A stretch of DNA of 64,000 bases, from contig NZ_CP060720.1 in assembly GCF_014397115.1 (NCBI RefSeq), forward strand, positions 2,062,001-2,126,000, in the 5' to 3' direction. Below the pieces are notes generated by a model. The model did not search any database. It worked only from the letters and a program-made list of their open reading frames with translations, and was not told the DNA's origin. The stretch's first letter is position 1; the number at the start of each line of letters is the position of its first letter. This DNA is from Vagococcus carniphilus (GTDB lineage Bacteria; Bacillota; Bacilli; Lactobacillales; Vagococcaceae). Made by a program: the position numbers and the translations under genes. This document shows positions 49,738 to 58,488 of the stretch, in pieces.

Positions 49738-50435
49738 TCTCTTCGATTACCAAATAAAATAACTAATCTTAAAACTTGTAGTAAAGAGGCAATTGCTGCG
49801 GCAACATAGGTTAAAGCTGCGGCAGTTAGCACTTTTCTTGCCATCACAAGCTCTTCATCATCCAATGCTTGATTTTCCTCTAAGATAGCTAAAGCTCTTC
49901 TTGATGCATTAAATTCTACTGGTAACGTTACTACTTGAAATAAGAAAGTTAAAGCAAAACACCAAATCCCAATTGTTACTAAAAGTGGGGTACTACTAAA
50001 GAATATAGCCCCAATTAAAATTAATGGAATCGAAATAGCAGAACCAAAATTAACGACTGGTACCAAACCAGATCTTAATTTTAGTGGTATATATCCTACT
50101 TGATCTTGAATAGCGTGGCCACACTCATGAGCTGCTACTCCAATAGCTGAGACTGATCTTGATTCTGACACTCTTTCCGATAAACTCAATATTTTAGTAT
50201 GAGAATTATAATTATCTGTTAAATCTCCTGATATTTCTTGGACAGGAACTTCTCTAATACCTGCATCTCTTAAAATCATTCTTGCAACATCAGATGCTTT
50301 TAATCCTTTTTTATTGGCAACTTTTTCAAATTTACGATAAGTGCTATTAACATAACTTGATGCCCAAGCAGATATTGCGACACCAATGATAACTAATATG
50401 TATGTTTTGTCAAAAAACATGTATGGCATAAACAT
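49734..50435 (-). CDS. Zinc metallopeptidase, YugP family
   Basis: 233-aa membrane-bound protease of the neutral zinc metallopeptidase family (PF04298 type). HEXXH-like motif in GVAAHECGHAIQDQ, N-terminal membrane segment (YILVIIGVAISAWASSYV) and two or three more spans in the second half. AGGAGGAG precedes the ATG. Substrate unknown. Its 3' end overlaps the PucR-type gene by 4 bp. Confidence 0.9.
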   Translation of the reverse strand: MFMPYMFFDKTYILVIIGVAISAWASSYVNSTYRKFEKVANKKGLKASDVARMILRDAGIREVPVQEISGDLTDNYNSHTKILSLSERVSESRSVSAIGVAAHECGHAIQDQVGYIPLKLRSGLVPVVNFGSAISIPLILIGAIFFSSTPLLVTIGIWCFALTFLFQVVTLPVEFNASRRALAILEENQALDDEELVMARKVLTAAALTYVAAAIASLLQVLRLVILFGNRRD

Positions 50436-50701
50436 AACTAACTCCTCCTTATTTATTTATAAAGATATTTTAGCAGATTTTTCAGAAAAAGTTTGGTTTT
50501 TCTTTTGAACCTTCTGTGAATTTTTGCCTTTTTTTATCATTTTTTATTATAAAAAATAATGACAGTTGTTTCATTCAAGTAGATTTATCCTTAAAAATGT
50601 TGTATCTTATATGAAGGGATATTTGAACAAATCAACTCAAATGTTTTTTTACACTATATTAAAAATAATATTCTGCATGCCATTTAAAGGGGGAAAGTGG
50701 A

Positions 50702-52204
50702 TTGCGAAAATTACTAGATACACCGACACAACGACGTTTAAAAATATTAGAACACCTTAATGAAGTTTCAGACTGGATTAGTTCAAATGAATTAGCAAAA
50801 GAAAATAACGCTTCTCTTAGAACAATTAATAATGATGTCAGCTACCTCAAAGAAAATTGGTATCCTCATCTTATTATTGAAACATCCAAAAAAAATGGCG
50901 TCAGACTTAGAACACAACCAAGTAGTCACGTCCAAATGGTTTATCGATATGTTTTAAAAACATCTGAAGCTTTTAGACTATTAGAATCTATGTTTTTTGA
51001 TACTACACTAAGTATCGAAAAATGGGGAGAAAGACTCTATATCAGCGAATCATCTTTATATCGTATTACAGGTTCAATGTCAAAATCTTTAAAAAGCTAT
51101 GGATTAATCCTTGAAAAAAAACCTTGTAGAATTGTTGGAAAAAGTGAATTTTACGCCCGTTTTTTTTATACTAGTTTTTTTAGAGAAGCATATGATATGA
51201 CAGAGTGGCCATTTCCAACTAATAAACGCGAATCAATTGCTTTCATAGAAAAAATGTTAAATTTATTAGGCTTTAAATTAGATGATCATCAAATAAGTCA
51301 AATTAATATGATGTTTAACGTTACTTTAATAAGACAAAGCCAAGGCTTCTTTTTAGAAGAATCTAATATTTTTCAAACATTAGATTCAAAAATATTTAAA
51401 ACTTTTTCTGAACATTCTCATCTATTAGAACCTATTGCTCAACAATACAAATTAAAAGTTACTGATAAAATGATTCACGATTTAGTTTTAACTATTTTTC
51501 TTCACAAGAATAATTGGAAATCTGATGAAGAGAAATTATCAGTTACAAAAGAAATTAACAACTTTACTAAAACACTCCGAAATGTTTTTGATCTTAAACT
51601 AAGTAATTCTGTTTCAGAAAATATGGAAAATAAAATGAAACATCTTTATTTGTATCATCAACTCTATCCTTTTCGAAATTTTATCATTTTTGATCAATAT
51701 CTCTATGACGGTTTGGTCATCAAAGAACATTTTCCGACTCTAGATAAAGTTGTAGAACATGCTTTAGGTGAGATGGAAAAAAATACTAATTTCCCATGGA
51801 AATCCTCTTTCCATTATGTTATTTTGTATTGGCTCATGATGAAATGGAGTGACTTACCTTCTATTCTAGAAAACAAAAAAAAGAAAGCTAGAATACTTGT
51901 TATGAGTAATTTGGGAACAGAACATTCTGATTTTTTAACAAAACAAATCAAAACTAATTTTGAAACCAAAATTGAAATTTCTGCTTATGAGGGTCGTATT
52001 TTGTTTTTAGATATGGAATCAGCTAACTCATTCAAAAATTATGATTTAATTATTACAAATTTTAATACTGATTTATTACCTAAAGAGAAATTAGTTGTTG
52101 TAGACAACATTCCTTCTAATGTTGATTGGGGAACAATCAGACGTAGTATTGATAATATTCATAAAATTAATCCAAATATTTTAAATCATTTAAAGACTGA
52201 TTAG
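50702..52204 (+). CDS. Mga/AtxA-like transcriptional regulator
   Basis: 500 aa. N-terminal tandem helix-turn-helix domains (QRRLKILEHLNEVSDWISSN, ASLRTINNDVSYLKEN; second around ERLYISESSLYRITGSMSKS), a central helical PRD-like region (about 190-390), and an EIIB-like C-terminal domain (ARILVMSNLGTEHSDFLTKQ). This is the layout of Mga and AtxA virulence regulators, which are tuned by PTS phosphorylation. The TTG start follows GGGGGAAAG. It is followed after 10 bp by a diguanylate cyclase, so the two form an operon. No clear promoter is seen in the 266-bp gap before it. Confidence 0.85.
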   Translation: MRKLLDTPTQRRLKILEHLNEVSDWISSNELAKENNASLRTINNDVSYLKENWYPHLIIETSKKNGVRLRTQPSSHVQMVYRYVLKTSEAFRLLESMFFDTTLSIEKWGERLYISESSLYRITGSMSKSLKSYGLILEKKPCRIVGKSEFYARFFYTSFFREAYDMTEWPFPTNKRESIAFIEKMLNLLGFKLDDHQISQINMMFNVTLIRQSQGFFLEESNIFQTLDSKIFKTFSEHSHLLEPIAQQYKLKVTDKMIHDLVLTIFLHKNNWKSDEEKLSVTKEINNFTKTLRNVFDLKLSNSVSENMENKMKHLYLYHQLYPFRNFIIFDQYLYDGLVIKEHFPTLDKVVEHALGEMEKNTNFPWKSSFHYVILYWLMMKWSDLPSILENKKKKARILVMSNLGTEHSDFLTKQIKTNFETKIEISAYEGRILFLDMESANSFKNYDLIITNFNTDLLPKEKLVVVDNIPSNVDWGTIRRSIDNIHKINPNILNHLKTD

Positions 52205-52214
52205 AGGAAAAAAA

Positions 52215-53387
52215 ATGATAATTAATTTTTTAAATTCTTATATTATTAATCTGGCCATCATTGTTGCTACTATCTTTGGCCTTTATTTTTCTTCTCTTAA
52301 ACACTATCTTACTAATGATGAGGTAGAAGTAGAGTTTATTGAACCTTCGGCTAAACTGAAAATATCATTTTCTACAGAAATAATACTTGGACTTTTTATC
52401 GGACTCATGTGCTTTTTTATTTCGATGAATCGTATCCCTGTTGACAACATGCGTTCTGTAGACGTTCGTTACTTACCTGTCTATTTCTCAGTTTACTATG
52501 GCTCTCCTATGACTGGTATTGTTACTGCACTCACTTTAATTGGAACAAAATCAATTGAATACTATTTCTTCGAAGCTCTTCCTTCTGAGATAATTAATAA
52601 CGTTGCTATAACTATAGCCATTTTAATTATCAGTATTTTAATTGACAAAAAACAAATGAAGCCAAAAAAAGCTATCCTTACTTGCTTAATCTATACTATT
52701 ATCATTCGTTTTTTTCTTGCCACACTTGTTTTATTTAAAGATCTTAATTTAGAGTTAATGATTCACTTTTGTTTACACTCTTTAGTATTTTCAAGCCTTT
52801 TTCTAATAACAGGTTGGTTATTAAATAATGCTATTATCATCTCAGAAAGAATTCACGTTTACCGAACCTCTTCTGTTTTTGATAGTTTAACAGGAGCTTA
52901 CAATAAAGAATCTTTTTACTTTTTTTTAGATATTGCATACAATCAGGCTATTCATGAAAACAAAGCCTTTTCACTTGCCCTTATTGATTTTGATAATTTT
53001 AAAGAAATCAACGATACCTACGGCCATTTGGTAGGGGATAAAGTACTCTCAGAGGTAGCTTCTTCCTTTCAAAGTTGCTCAAAAAAGTTTTCTTCACTAC
53101 AATTTTTTCGAATAGGTGGAGATGAATTAGCTATTATTTGGAAACAAGAAGAAATTCCAAGCAACTATTTTAAAATAATCAATACTAAATTAAAAAAATT
53201 AGAAATTGAGAAAGACTTTGATAATGACTTACTTAGTTTATCAATTGGTCTCGTTCACCTTTCGCCTCAACAAAAATCAGAAAAAACAATTAATGTAAAA
53301 CAAATCTTTCGTCTAGCTGATGAAGCTCTTTATGAAGCAAAAAAAGCTGGTAAGAATCAAGTCATCGAAAAAAATATAACTATATGA
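52215..53387 (+). CDS. Membrane diguanylate cyclase (GGDEF domain)
   Basis: 390 aa. Six or so membrane spans in residues 1-210, resembling a 5TMR-LYT sensor (VRYLPVYFSVYYGSPMTGIV), then a full GGDEF domain: DSLTGAYNKESF (223), LIDFDNFKEINDTYGHLVGD, and active-site GGDEL at 301-305. It should make cyclic di-GMP from two GTP. The usual RxxD inhibitory site five residues before GGDEF is absent, so product inhibition may be lacking. GAGG precedes the ATG. Cyclic di-GMP genes are uncommon in Lactobacillales. Confidence 0.92.
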   Translation: MIINFLNSYIINLAIIVATIFGLYFSSLKHYLTNDEVEVEFIEPSAKLKISFSTEIILGLFIGLMCFFISMNRIPVDNMRSVDVRYLPVYFSVYYGSPMTGIVTALTLIGTKSIEYYFFEALPSEIINNVAITIAILIISILIDKKQMKPKKAILTCLIYTIIIRFFLATLVLFKDLNLELMIHFCLHSLVFSSLFLITGWLLNNAIIISERIHVYRTSSVFDSLTGAYNKESFYFFLDIAYNQAIHENKAFSLALIDFDNFKEINDTYGHLVGDKVLSEVASSFQSCSKKFSSLQFFRIGGDELAIIWKQEEIPSNYFKIINTKLKKLEIEKDFDNDLLSLSIGLVHLSPQQKSEKTINVKQIFRLADEALYEAKKAGKNQVIEKNITI

Positions 53388-53434
53388 GAAGAAGGATCAG
53401 ACTCACAATCAAGTGTGCCTAATCCTTCTTCTTG
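53386..53434. terminator. Bidirectional terminator between GGDEF gene and nifJ
   Basis: AGAAGAAGGAT pairs with ATCCTTCTTCT, with an inner CTCAC/GTG pairing. Confidence 0.75.
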
Positions 53435-53436
53435 TT

Positions 53437-56400
53437 TTATTTTCCAGATAATTCTTTATAAGTTTGTGCTTTTTCAATTGCTTCATCTGCTGATCTTTCT
53501 AGTAAGCTAGAGACTTCCTCAGAGCTATTTAATACATTTTCAAGAGCAGAGAATCTTGTTTGTTGTTTAAAGAAATCTGGTAATCTCTCAAAATCAGATT
53601 TTTTATAATCTACTCGCATTGGTTCTTTACCTTTTTCTGCTAAACGTGGATCAAAACGATAAAGTGGCCAATAACCCGACTCAACAGCTTCTTTAGTAAT
53701 TTGAACTGCCTGACTCATACCACCTTTAATACCATGATTGATACACGGAACATAACCAATTACAAGAGATGGTCCAGGGTATTTTTCTGCTTCATCCAAC
53801 GCCTTAATCGTTTGTGTTGGATTAGCATTTAATGCTACTTGCGCAACATAAACATTACCATAAGTCATAGCAATTAACCCTAAATCTTTTTTAGCTGTAC
53901 GTTTACCATGAGAAGAGAATTTTGCAATTGCTGCCGTTGGAGTCGCTTTTGAAGTTTGTCCACCTGTATTAGAATAAATCTCATTATCCATAACGAAGAT
54001 ATTCACATCTTCACCACTAGATAGAACATGGTCGATACCACCAAATCCGATATCATAAGCCCAACCATCTCCACCAATAATCCATTGACTTGGTTTGATA
54101 AATAAATCACGTTGATTATAGAGTGCTTCTAACTTACTATTAGTTTTCATTTCATCAAGTAAGGCAGCTTCTAATTTAGTTGAACGTTGTCTTGAGCCCT
54201 CTCCTTCATCTTGTGTGGCTAACCAGTCTTTCATCAATTCTTGTAACTCTGATGAGCCAATCTCTTCTGTAAGAATATTTTTCATTTGATTCGCTAAATG
54301 ATCTCGCTTAGTTTTATTGGCTAAGTACATTCCTAAACCAAATTCAGCATTATCTTCAAATAGGGAATTACTCCAAGCCGGTCCTTGTCCTGCTTCATTT
54401 GTTGTATAAGGTGTTGATGGAGCTGAGCCACCCCAAATTGAGGCACAACCTGTTGCATTGGCTATAAGCATTCTATCACCATATAATTGAGTTAATAATT
54501 TAATGTATGGAGTCTCTCCACATCCTGAACAAGCTCCTGAAAATTCAAGTAACGGTTTCTCAAACTGAGATCCTTTAATACTTTCTTTTTTCTTAATTGG
54601 ATTTGCTTTTTGTTTTAACGTCATCGCAAATGCCCAATTCATTGCTTGCTCTTTCTGCTCTTCATATGGTTTCATCACCAAAGCTTTTCCTTTAGCAGGA
54701 CATACGTCTACACAAAGACCACATCCAGTACAATCTTCTAGAGACACTTGAATTCGGTACATGTTACCATCTGCACCCTTCATCTCTCGAACTAAGAATC
54801 CTTCTGGTGCTTCTTCCATCTCTTCTTCATCAGCTAAAAATGGTCTAATTGCTGCGTGAGGGCAAACAAAGGCACATTCATTACACATCGTACAAGCATC
54901 CATTTGCCACTCAGGAACTTCAAGGGCGATACCACGTTTTTCATATGCTGTTGTGCCTAACGGAACACTACCATCTGCCATTTGGTTATCCATTAAATTT
55001 TTAACTGTTAACGAATCTCCCTCTTGGCGATTGACTGGTTCCAAAATTTCTTGAACATATTTTGGTTTCGCTGGATCTACTTGCCTCTTAGGAACTTCAA
55101 TCTCTAACCATTCACTTGGAACATCTATTTTAATTAAGTGATCAAAAGTCGCATCAATAGCTAAATGGTTTCGTTTCACAATTTCTTGTGATTTTTTTCC
55201 ATAAGCTTTTTCAGCTTCTTCTTTCATATAAAAGACAAAATCTTCTCTTTTCATCAAATGAGTTAATTCAAAAAATGCTGCAGACATAACCGTATTAATT
55301 CGACGGCCAAGGCCTACTTCTTGTGCTATATTCATTGCATTAATCACATAAAAATTAATCTGTTTTTGAGCGATTTCTTTTTTGAGATGTTTTGGCAATA
55401 ATCGAAGAACTTTTTCTTTTGTCCAAGTTGTATTCAGTAAAAAGGTTCCATTTTCTTTTAACCCTTTTAACAAATCATATTGATGGATATATGAAGCGTT
55501 ATGACAACCAATAAAATCAGCTTGCTCAATTAAATAAGTCGACTGAATTGGTTCTTTCCCAAATCTTAAATGAGAATTAGTCAAACCACCTGATTTTTTA
55601 GAATCATATGAAAAATAGGCTTGAGCATACATATCAGTGTGATTACCAATAATTTTTATCGCTTGCTTGTTTGCTCCAACTGTTCCGTCAGATCCAAATC
55701 CCCAGAATTTTGCTTGGAACGTATTATCTGGTGTTAAGTCTAACACTTCTTCTACTGGTAACGATAAATGAGTGACATCATCTGTAATTCCGACGGTAAA
55801 TCGATATTTCAACTCATCACTTGGTAATAATAAATGATCAAAAATAGCCTTAATTTGATTAGGTGGCACATCTTTCGAACCTAAGCCATATCTTCCTCCT
55901 ACAACAACCGGACGATTAGGGTGACGATATAAAGCACCTTGAACATCTAATAACAAAGGCTCACCATTAGCACCAGGTTCTTTTGTTCGGTCTAAAACAG
56001 CAACTTTTTCAACTGATTTAGGTAACTTAGCTAATAAATTTTCAACAGGGAATGGACGATATAAATGAATATTAATGTGCCCTACTTTTCGTCCCTGCTT
56101 ATTTAAATAAGCAACTGTTTGTTGAATTGTAGGCGACACAGATCCCATTGAAATAATGACTTCTGTTGCTTCTTGATGTCCATAATAGTTAGTTAAATCA
56201 TATTCAGTTCCACGAATCTCATTGATTTCTTTCATATAAGATTGAACAATTTCTGGAACTCTTTCGTAATATTCATTAACAGTCTCTCTTTGCTGAAAAT
56301 GGATATCTGGATTTTGAGCTGTCCCTGAAACGGTTGGATGATTTGGATTCATTCCTCTTTTTCTAAATTTTTCAATTGCCTCTTGATCCACTAAATTTCC

Positions 56401-56973
56401 TAATGTTTCATAAGGTATTACTTCAATTTTTTGAAGTTCGTGACTAGTTCTAAAACCGTCAAAAAAGTTCATAAAAGGTAAACTAGCTTTTAAACTAGCT
56501 AAATGAGCAACTGAGGATAAATCCATTACTTCCTGGACAGAACTTTCAGCGAGCATACAAAAACCAGTTTGTCTTGCTGCCATAACATCTCCATGGTCAC
56601 CAAAAATGCTTAACGCATTTGTCGTAACAGCACGAGAAGCAATATGAAAAACAGTTGGTAGTAATTCACCGGCTATTTTATACATATTAGGAATCATTAA
56701 TAACAGGCCTTGGGAAGCCGTGTACGTCGTCGTCAACGCTCCTGATTTTAAGGAGCCGTGAACTGCTCCTGCTGCTCCTGCTTCAGATTGCATATTAATA
56801 ACTTTTATTGGTTCTCCGAAAACATTTTTTCTAGACTTAACTGACCATTCCTCCACAACTTCTGCCATGGTAGAACTGGGAGTGATTGGATAAACTGCAG
56901 CTACTTCACTAAACGCATATGAAACATAAGCTGCCGCTGTATTACCATCCATTGTGACACTTTGCTTACTCAT
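53437..56973 (-). CDS. nifJ: Pyruvate:flavodoxin (ferredoxin) oxidoreductase
   Basis: Single-chain 1178-aa enzyme oxidising pyruvate to acetyl-CoA and CO2 and reducing flavodoxin or ferredoxin. Domain I starts TMDGNTAAAYVSYAFSEV. Two 4Fe-4S motifs lie near residues 685-750 (CTMCNECAFVCP; CTGCGLCVDVCP). The C-terminal ThDP domain has FSGACSGCGETPYI with a further cluster Cys and IGGDGWAYDIGFGG. All cluster cysteines appear intact. The flavodoxin gene just upstream on the same strand is the likely electron partner. An anaerobic route parallel to PDH. Confidence 0.97.
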   Translation of the reverse strand: MSKQSVTMDGNTAAAYVSYAFSEVAAVYPITPSSTMAEVVEEWSVKSRKNVFGEPIKVINMQSEAGAAGAVHGSLKSGALTTTYTASQGLLLMIPNMYKIAGELLPTVFHIASRAVTTNALSIFGDHGDVMAARQTGFCMLAESSVQEVMDLSSVAHLASLKASLPFMNFFDGFRTSHELQKIEVIPYETLGNLVDQEAIEKFRKRGMNPNHPTVSGTAQNPDIHFQQRETVNEYYERVPEIVQSYMKEINEIRGTEYDLTNYYGHQEATEVIISMGSVSPTIQQTVAYLNKQGRKVGHINIHLYRPFPVENLLAKLPKSVEKVAVLDRTKEPGANGEPLLLDVQGALYRHPNRPVVVGGRYGLGSKDVPPNQIKAIFDHLLLPSDELKYRFTVGITDDVTHLSLPVEEVLDLTPDNTFQAKFWGFGSDGTVGANKQAIKIIGNHTDMYAQAYFSYDSKKSGGLTNSHLRFGKEPIQSTYLIEQADFIGCHNASYIHQYDLLKGLKENGTFLLNTTWTKEKVLRLLPKHLKKEIAQKQINFYVINAMNIAQEVGLGRRINTVMSAAFFELTHLMKREDFVFYMKEEAEKAYGKKSQEIVKRNHLAIDATFDHLIKIDVPSEWLEIEVPKRQVDPAKPKYVQEILEPVNRQEGDSLTVKNLMDNQMADGSVPLGTTAYEKRGIALEVPEWQMDACTMCNECAFVCPHAAIRPFLADEEEMEEAPEGFLVREMKGADGNMYRIQVSLEDCTGCGLCVDVCPAKGKALVMKPYEEQKEQAMNWAFAMTLKQKANPIKKKESIKGSQFEKPLLEFSGACSGCGETPYIKLLTQLYGDRMLIANATGCASIWGGSAPSTPYTTNEAGQGPAWSNSLFEDNAEFGLGMYLANKTKRDHLANQMKNILTEEIGSSELQELMKDWLATQDEGEGSRQRSTKLEAALLDEMKTNSKLEALYNQRDLFIKPSQWIIGGDGWAYDIGFGGIDHVLSSGEDVNIFVMDNEIYSNTGGQTSKATPTAAIAKFSSHGKRTAKKDLGLIAMTYGNVYVAQVALNANPTQTIKALDEAEKYPGPSLVIGYVPCINHGIKGGMSQAVQITKEAVESGYWPLYRFDPRLAEKGKEPMRVDYKKSDFERLPDFFKQQTRFSALENVLNSSEEVSSLLERSADEAIEKAQTYKELSGK

Positions 56974-57009
56974 TCTACATCCTCTTTTTCCAATAATATT
57001 TTAAAATGA

Positions 57010-57042
57010 AAGAGGCTGACCCAATTATGTCAGCCAACTTTT
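57010..57042 (-). terminator. Hairpin between flavodoxin and nifJ genes
   Basis: On the minus strand GGCTGAC (57031-57037) pairs with GTCAGCC (57016-57022), then TCTTTCATTTT. The weak T run suggests partial read-through into nifJ. Confidence 0.6.
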
Positions 57043-57063
57043 TCATACTTTATATGTTTAAAA

Positions 57064-57510
57064 CTACTCAACACTTTTTGCTAGTTCTTCAACAAATGTT
57101 TGAAGTAAATCAATATCTTCGTCTTCTGGATTATTTTCAATACAAACTAATTGAGCACCTTGTTTAGCGCCTGTTTGATTAAATTGTTCCACAAAGTCTC
57201 TTGCAGACTGGCAATAGAACTCACCATATTCTTTATCACCAGTTCCAGCAACACCAAAGACCTTCCCACTTAAATCTTCTCCTTTTAAATCTTCAAAGAA
57301 GTCTTCAAACTCAAATGGTAAATCGCCATCTCCATATGTGTAAGTTGCAACAATACAAATATCTGCATCTTCAAAGAAGTCCGGATCAACGTCTGAACAT
57401 TCTTCTCTTTCGACTTCTAAACCTTCATCTTCTAATTTTTCTTCTATAATTTCAGACATTTCTTCTGTATTTCCAGTCATACTTGCATAAACAATTTTTG
57501 CTAAAGCCAT
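57064..57510 (-). CDS. Flavodoxin
   Basis: 148-aa acidic FMN electron carrier. FMN phosphate loop ASMTGNTEEMSEII near residue 8, and FMN-stacking regions ATYTYGDGDLPFEF and GTGDKEYGEFYCQSARDF. AGGAGG precedes the ATG. Placed 90 bp upstream of nifJ in the same direction, so it is probably the electron acceptor for that enzyme. An inverted repeat in its 5' region might be a regulator site. Confidence 0.95.
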   Translation of the reverse strand: MALAKIVYASMTGNTEEMSEIIEEKLEDEGLEVEREECSDVDPDFFEDADICIVATYTYGDGDLPFEFEDFFEDLKGEDLSGKVFGVAGTGDKEYGEFYCQSARDFVEQFNQTGAKQGAQLVCIENNPEDEDIDLLQTFVEELAKSVE

Positions 57511-57532
57511 CTTTTGTCCTCCTATTATTGAA

Positions 57533-57551
57533 TTGATAATATCTTTATCAA
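57533..57551. promoter_or_regulatory. Inverted repeat in the flavodoxin 5' region
   Basis: TTGATAATATCTTTATCAA, 6-bp arms TTGATA/TATCAA, between the presumed -10 (TAAAAT) and the ribosome binding site. It loosely resembles a Fur-type box but the spacing is off. Confidence 0.3.
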
Positions 57552-57678
57552 TTTTTTCACAAATCTACTTACCCAAATTTTAACATAAACTTGTGAGATT
57601 ATGAACCATATTTAATGAAATTATTAATTCATTTAAACAAAAAAAGAATGCCTAATCATCGGCATTCTCTTTTAATTT

Positions 57679-57963
57679 CTATTTTTTCACTTTATACAAC
57701 CAAGCATCTGGTTTATCTAATAGTGATGTATCTTTAAGCGCTGCCTCATTTATAGAGATAACAGTTCCTGAAACTGGAGATTCGTACTCAACTACTGCTT
57801 TTTCAGCTTCTAATTCAACAACACCTTCACCTAAAGTAATTTCACTTCCAACTTTTGGTAACATAGCAAAACTAATATTGCCTAAATCATCTTGGGCAAC
57901 AGCTGTTAAGCCTACTGTTACTCCTTCAGAATCTTCTTTCATCCATAAATTCTCTTCTGCCAT
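57679..57963 (-). CDS. Short GcvH-like lipoyl protein
   Basis: 94 aa, shorter than the ~125-aa glycine cleavage H protein. The lipoyl-lysine is Lys55 in VVELEAEKAVVEYESPVSGT. No gcvP or gcvT is present in the window. In Firmicutes such short GcvH-like proteins can serve as a lipoyl carrier for E2 subunits or in redox-stress modules. Followed upstream by an ArsC-family gene 15 bp away, a linkage also seen in Bacillus (yusH-yusI). Confidence 0.88.
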   Translation of the reverse strand: MAEENLWMKEDSEGVTVGLTAVAQDDLGNISFAMLPKVGSEITLGEGVVELEAEKAVVEYESPVSGTVISINEAALKDTSLLDKPDAWLYKVKK

Positions 57964-57978
57964 ACTGATGCCTACTTT

Positions 57979-58332
57979 CTATAAAAATACTTTTTCATAT
58001 TCAGCTTCTTTAAAGCCTAATAATACTTTATCACCCAAAACCATAATCGGGCGTTTAATCAGCATGCCATCAACACAAAGTCTTCCTGCAGCTTCTTCTT
58101 CTGAGAAATCATTTACAATATTTTTCAAGCCTTGTTCTCGGTATTTAATACCACTTGTATTAAAGAAACGACGAATCGGATAATCATTGGCGTTCATCCA
58201 TTTTACCAGTAGTTCTTTTGAAGGTGGTGTTTCAATCATATCGATAATATCATAGTCAACATTATTCTCATCTAACCAAATTTTTGCTTTTTTACAAGTT
58301 GAGCATTTAGGATACCAATAAAAAATTGCCAT
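57979..58332 (-). CDS. ArsC/Spx-family thioredoxin-fold protein (YusI-like)
   Basis: 117 aa. Thioredoxin-like fold with CxxC near the N terminus (Cys10 and Cys13 in YPKCSTCKK), and GRLCVDGMLIKRPIM with the conserved RP segment of the ArsC family. It is not a canonical arsenate reductase (no ars genes nearby). Likely a redox protein working with the lipoyl protein downstream. Start uncertain: ATG 58332 or 58338. First gene of a two-gene operon. Confidence 0.87.
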   Translation of the reverse strand: MAIFYWYPKCSTCKKAKIWLDENNVDYDIIDMIETPPSKELLVKWMNANDYPIRRFFNTSGIKYREQGLKNIVNDFSEEEAAGRLCVDGMLIKRPIMVLGDKVLLGFKEAEYEKVFL

Positions 58333-58488
58333 AATCATTTTGCCTCGCTTTCAAATTTTCCTTGTCTTAGTATATCATAATCTAAAATAAATGTATTAAC
58401 CATTTTTATTTTTATCCTTTTCAAAAATATGTTAAACTAGATAAGTTAAAGGATATTTAATGGATTGTACATTTGTAGGAGGAAAACA

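Noticed and set aside
50566-50760. 64-codon frame before the Mga-like gene
   Set aside because: It runs into the Mga-like coding sequence in another frame and has no ribosome binding site; the TTG start at 50702 explains the region better.
57979-58332. Arsenate resistance gene
   Set aside because: ArsC-family fold only; no ars operon nearby and the conserved neighbour is a lipoyl protein.
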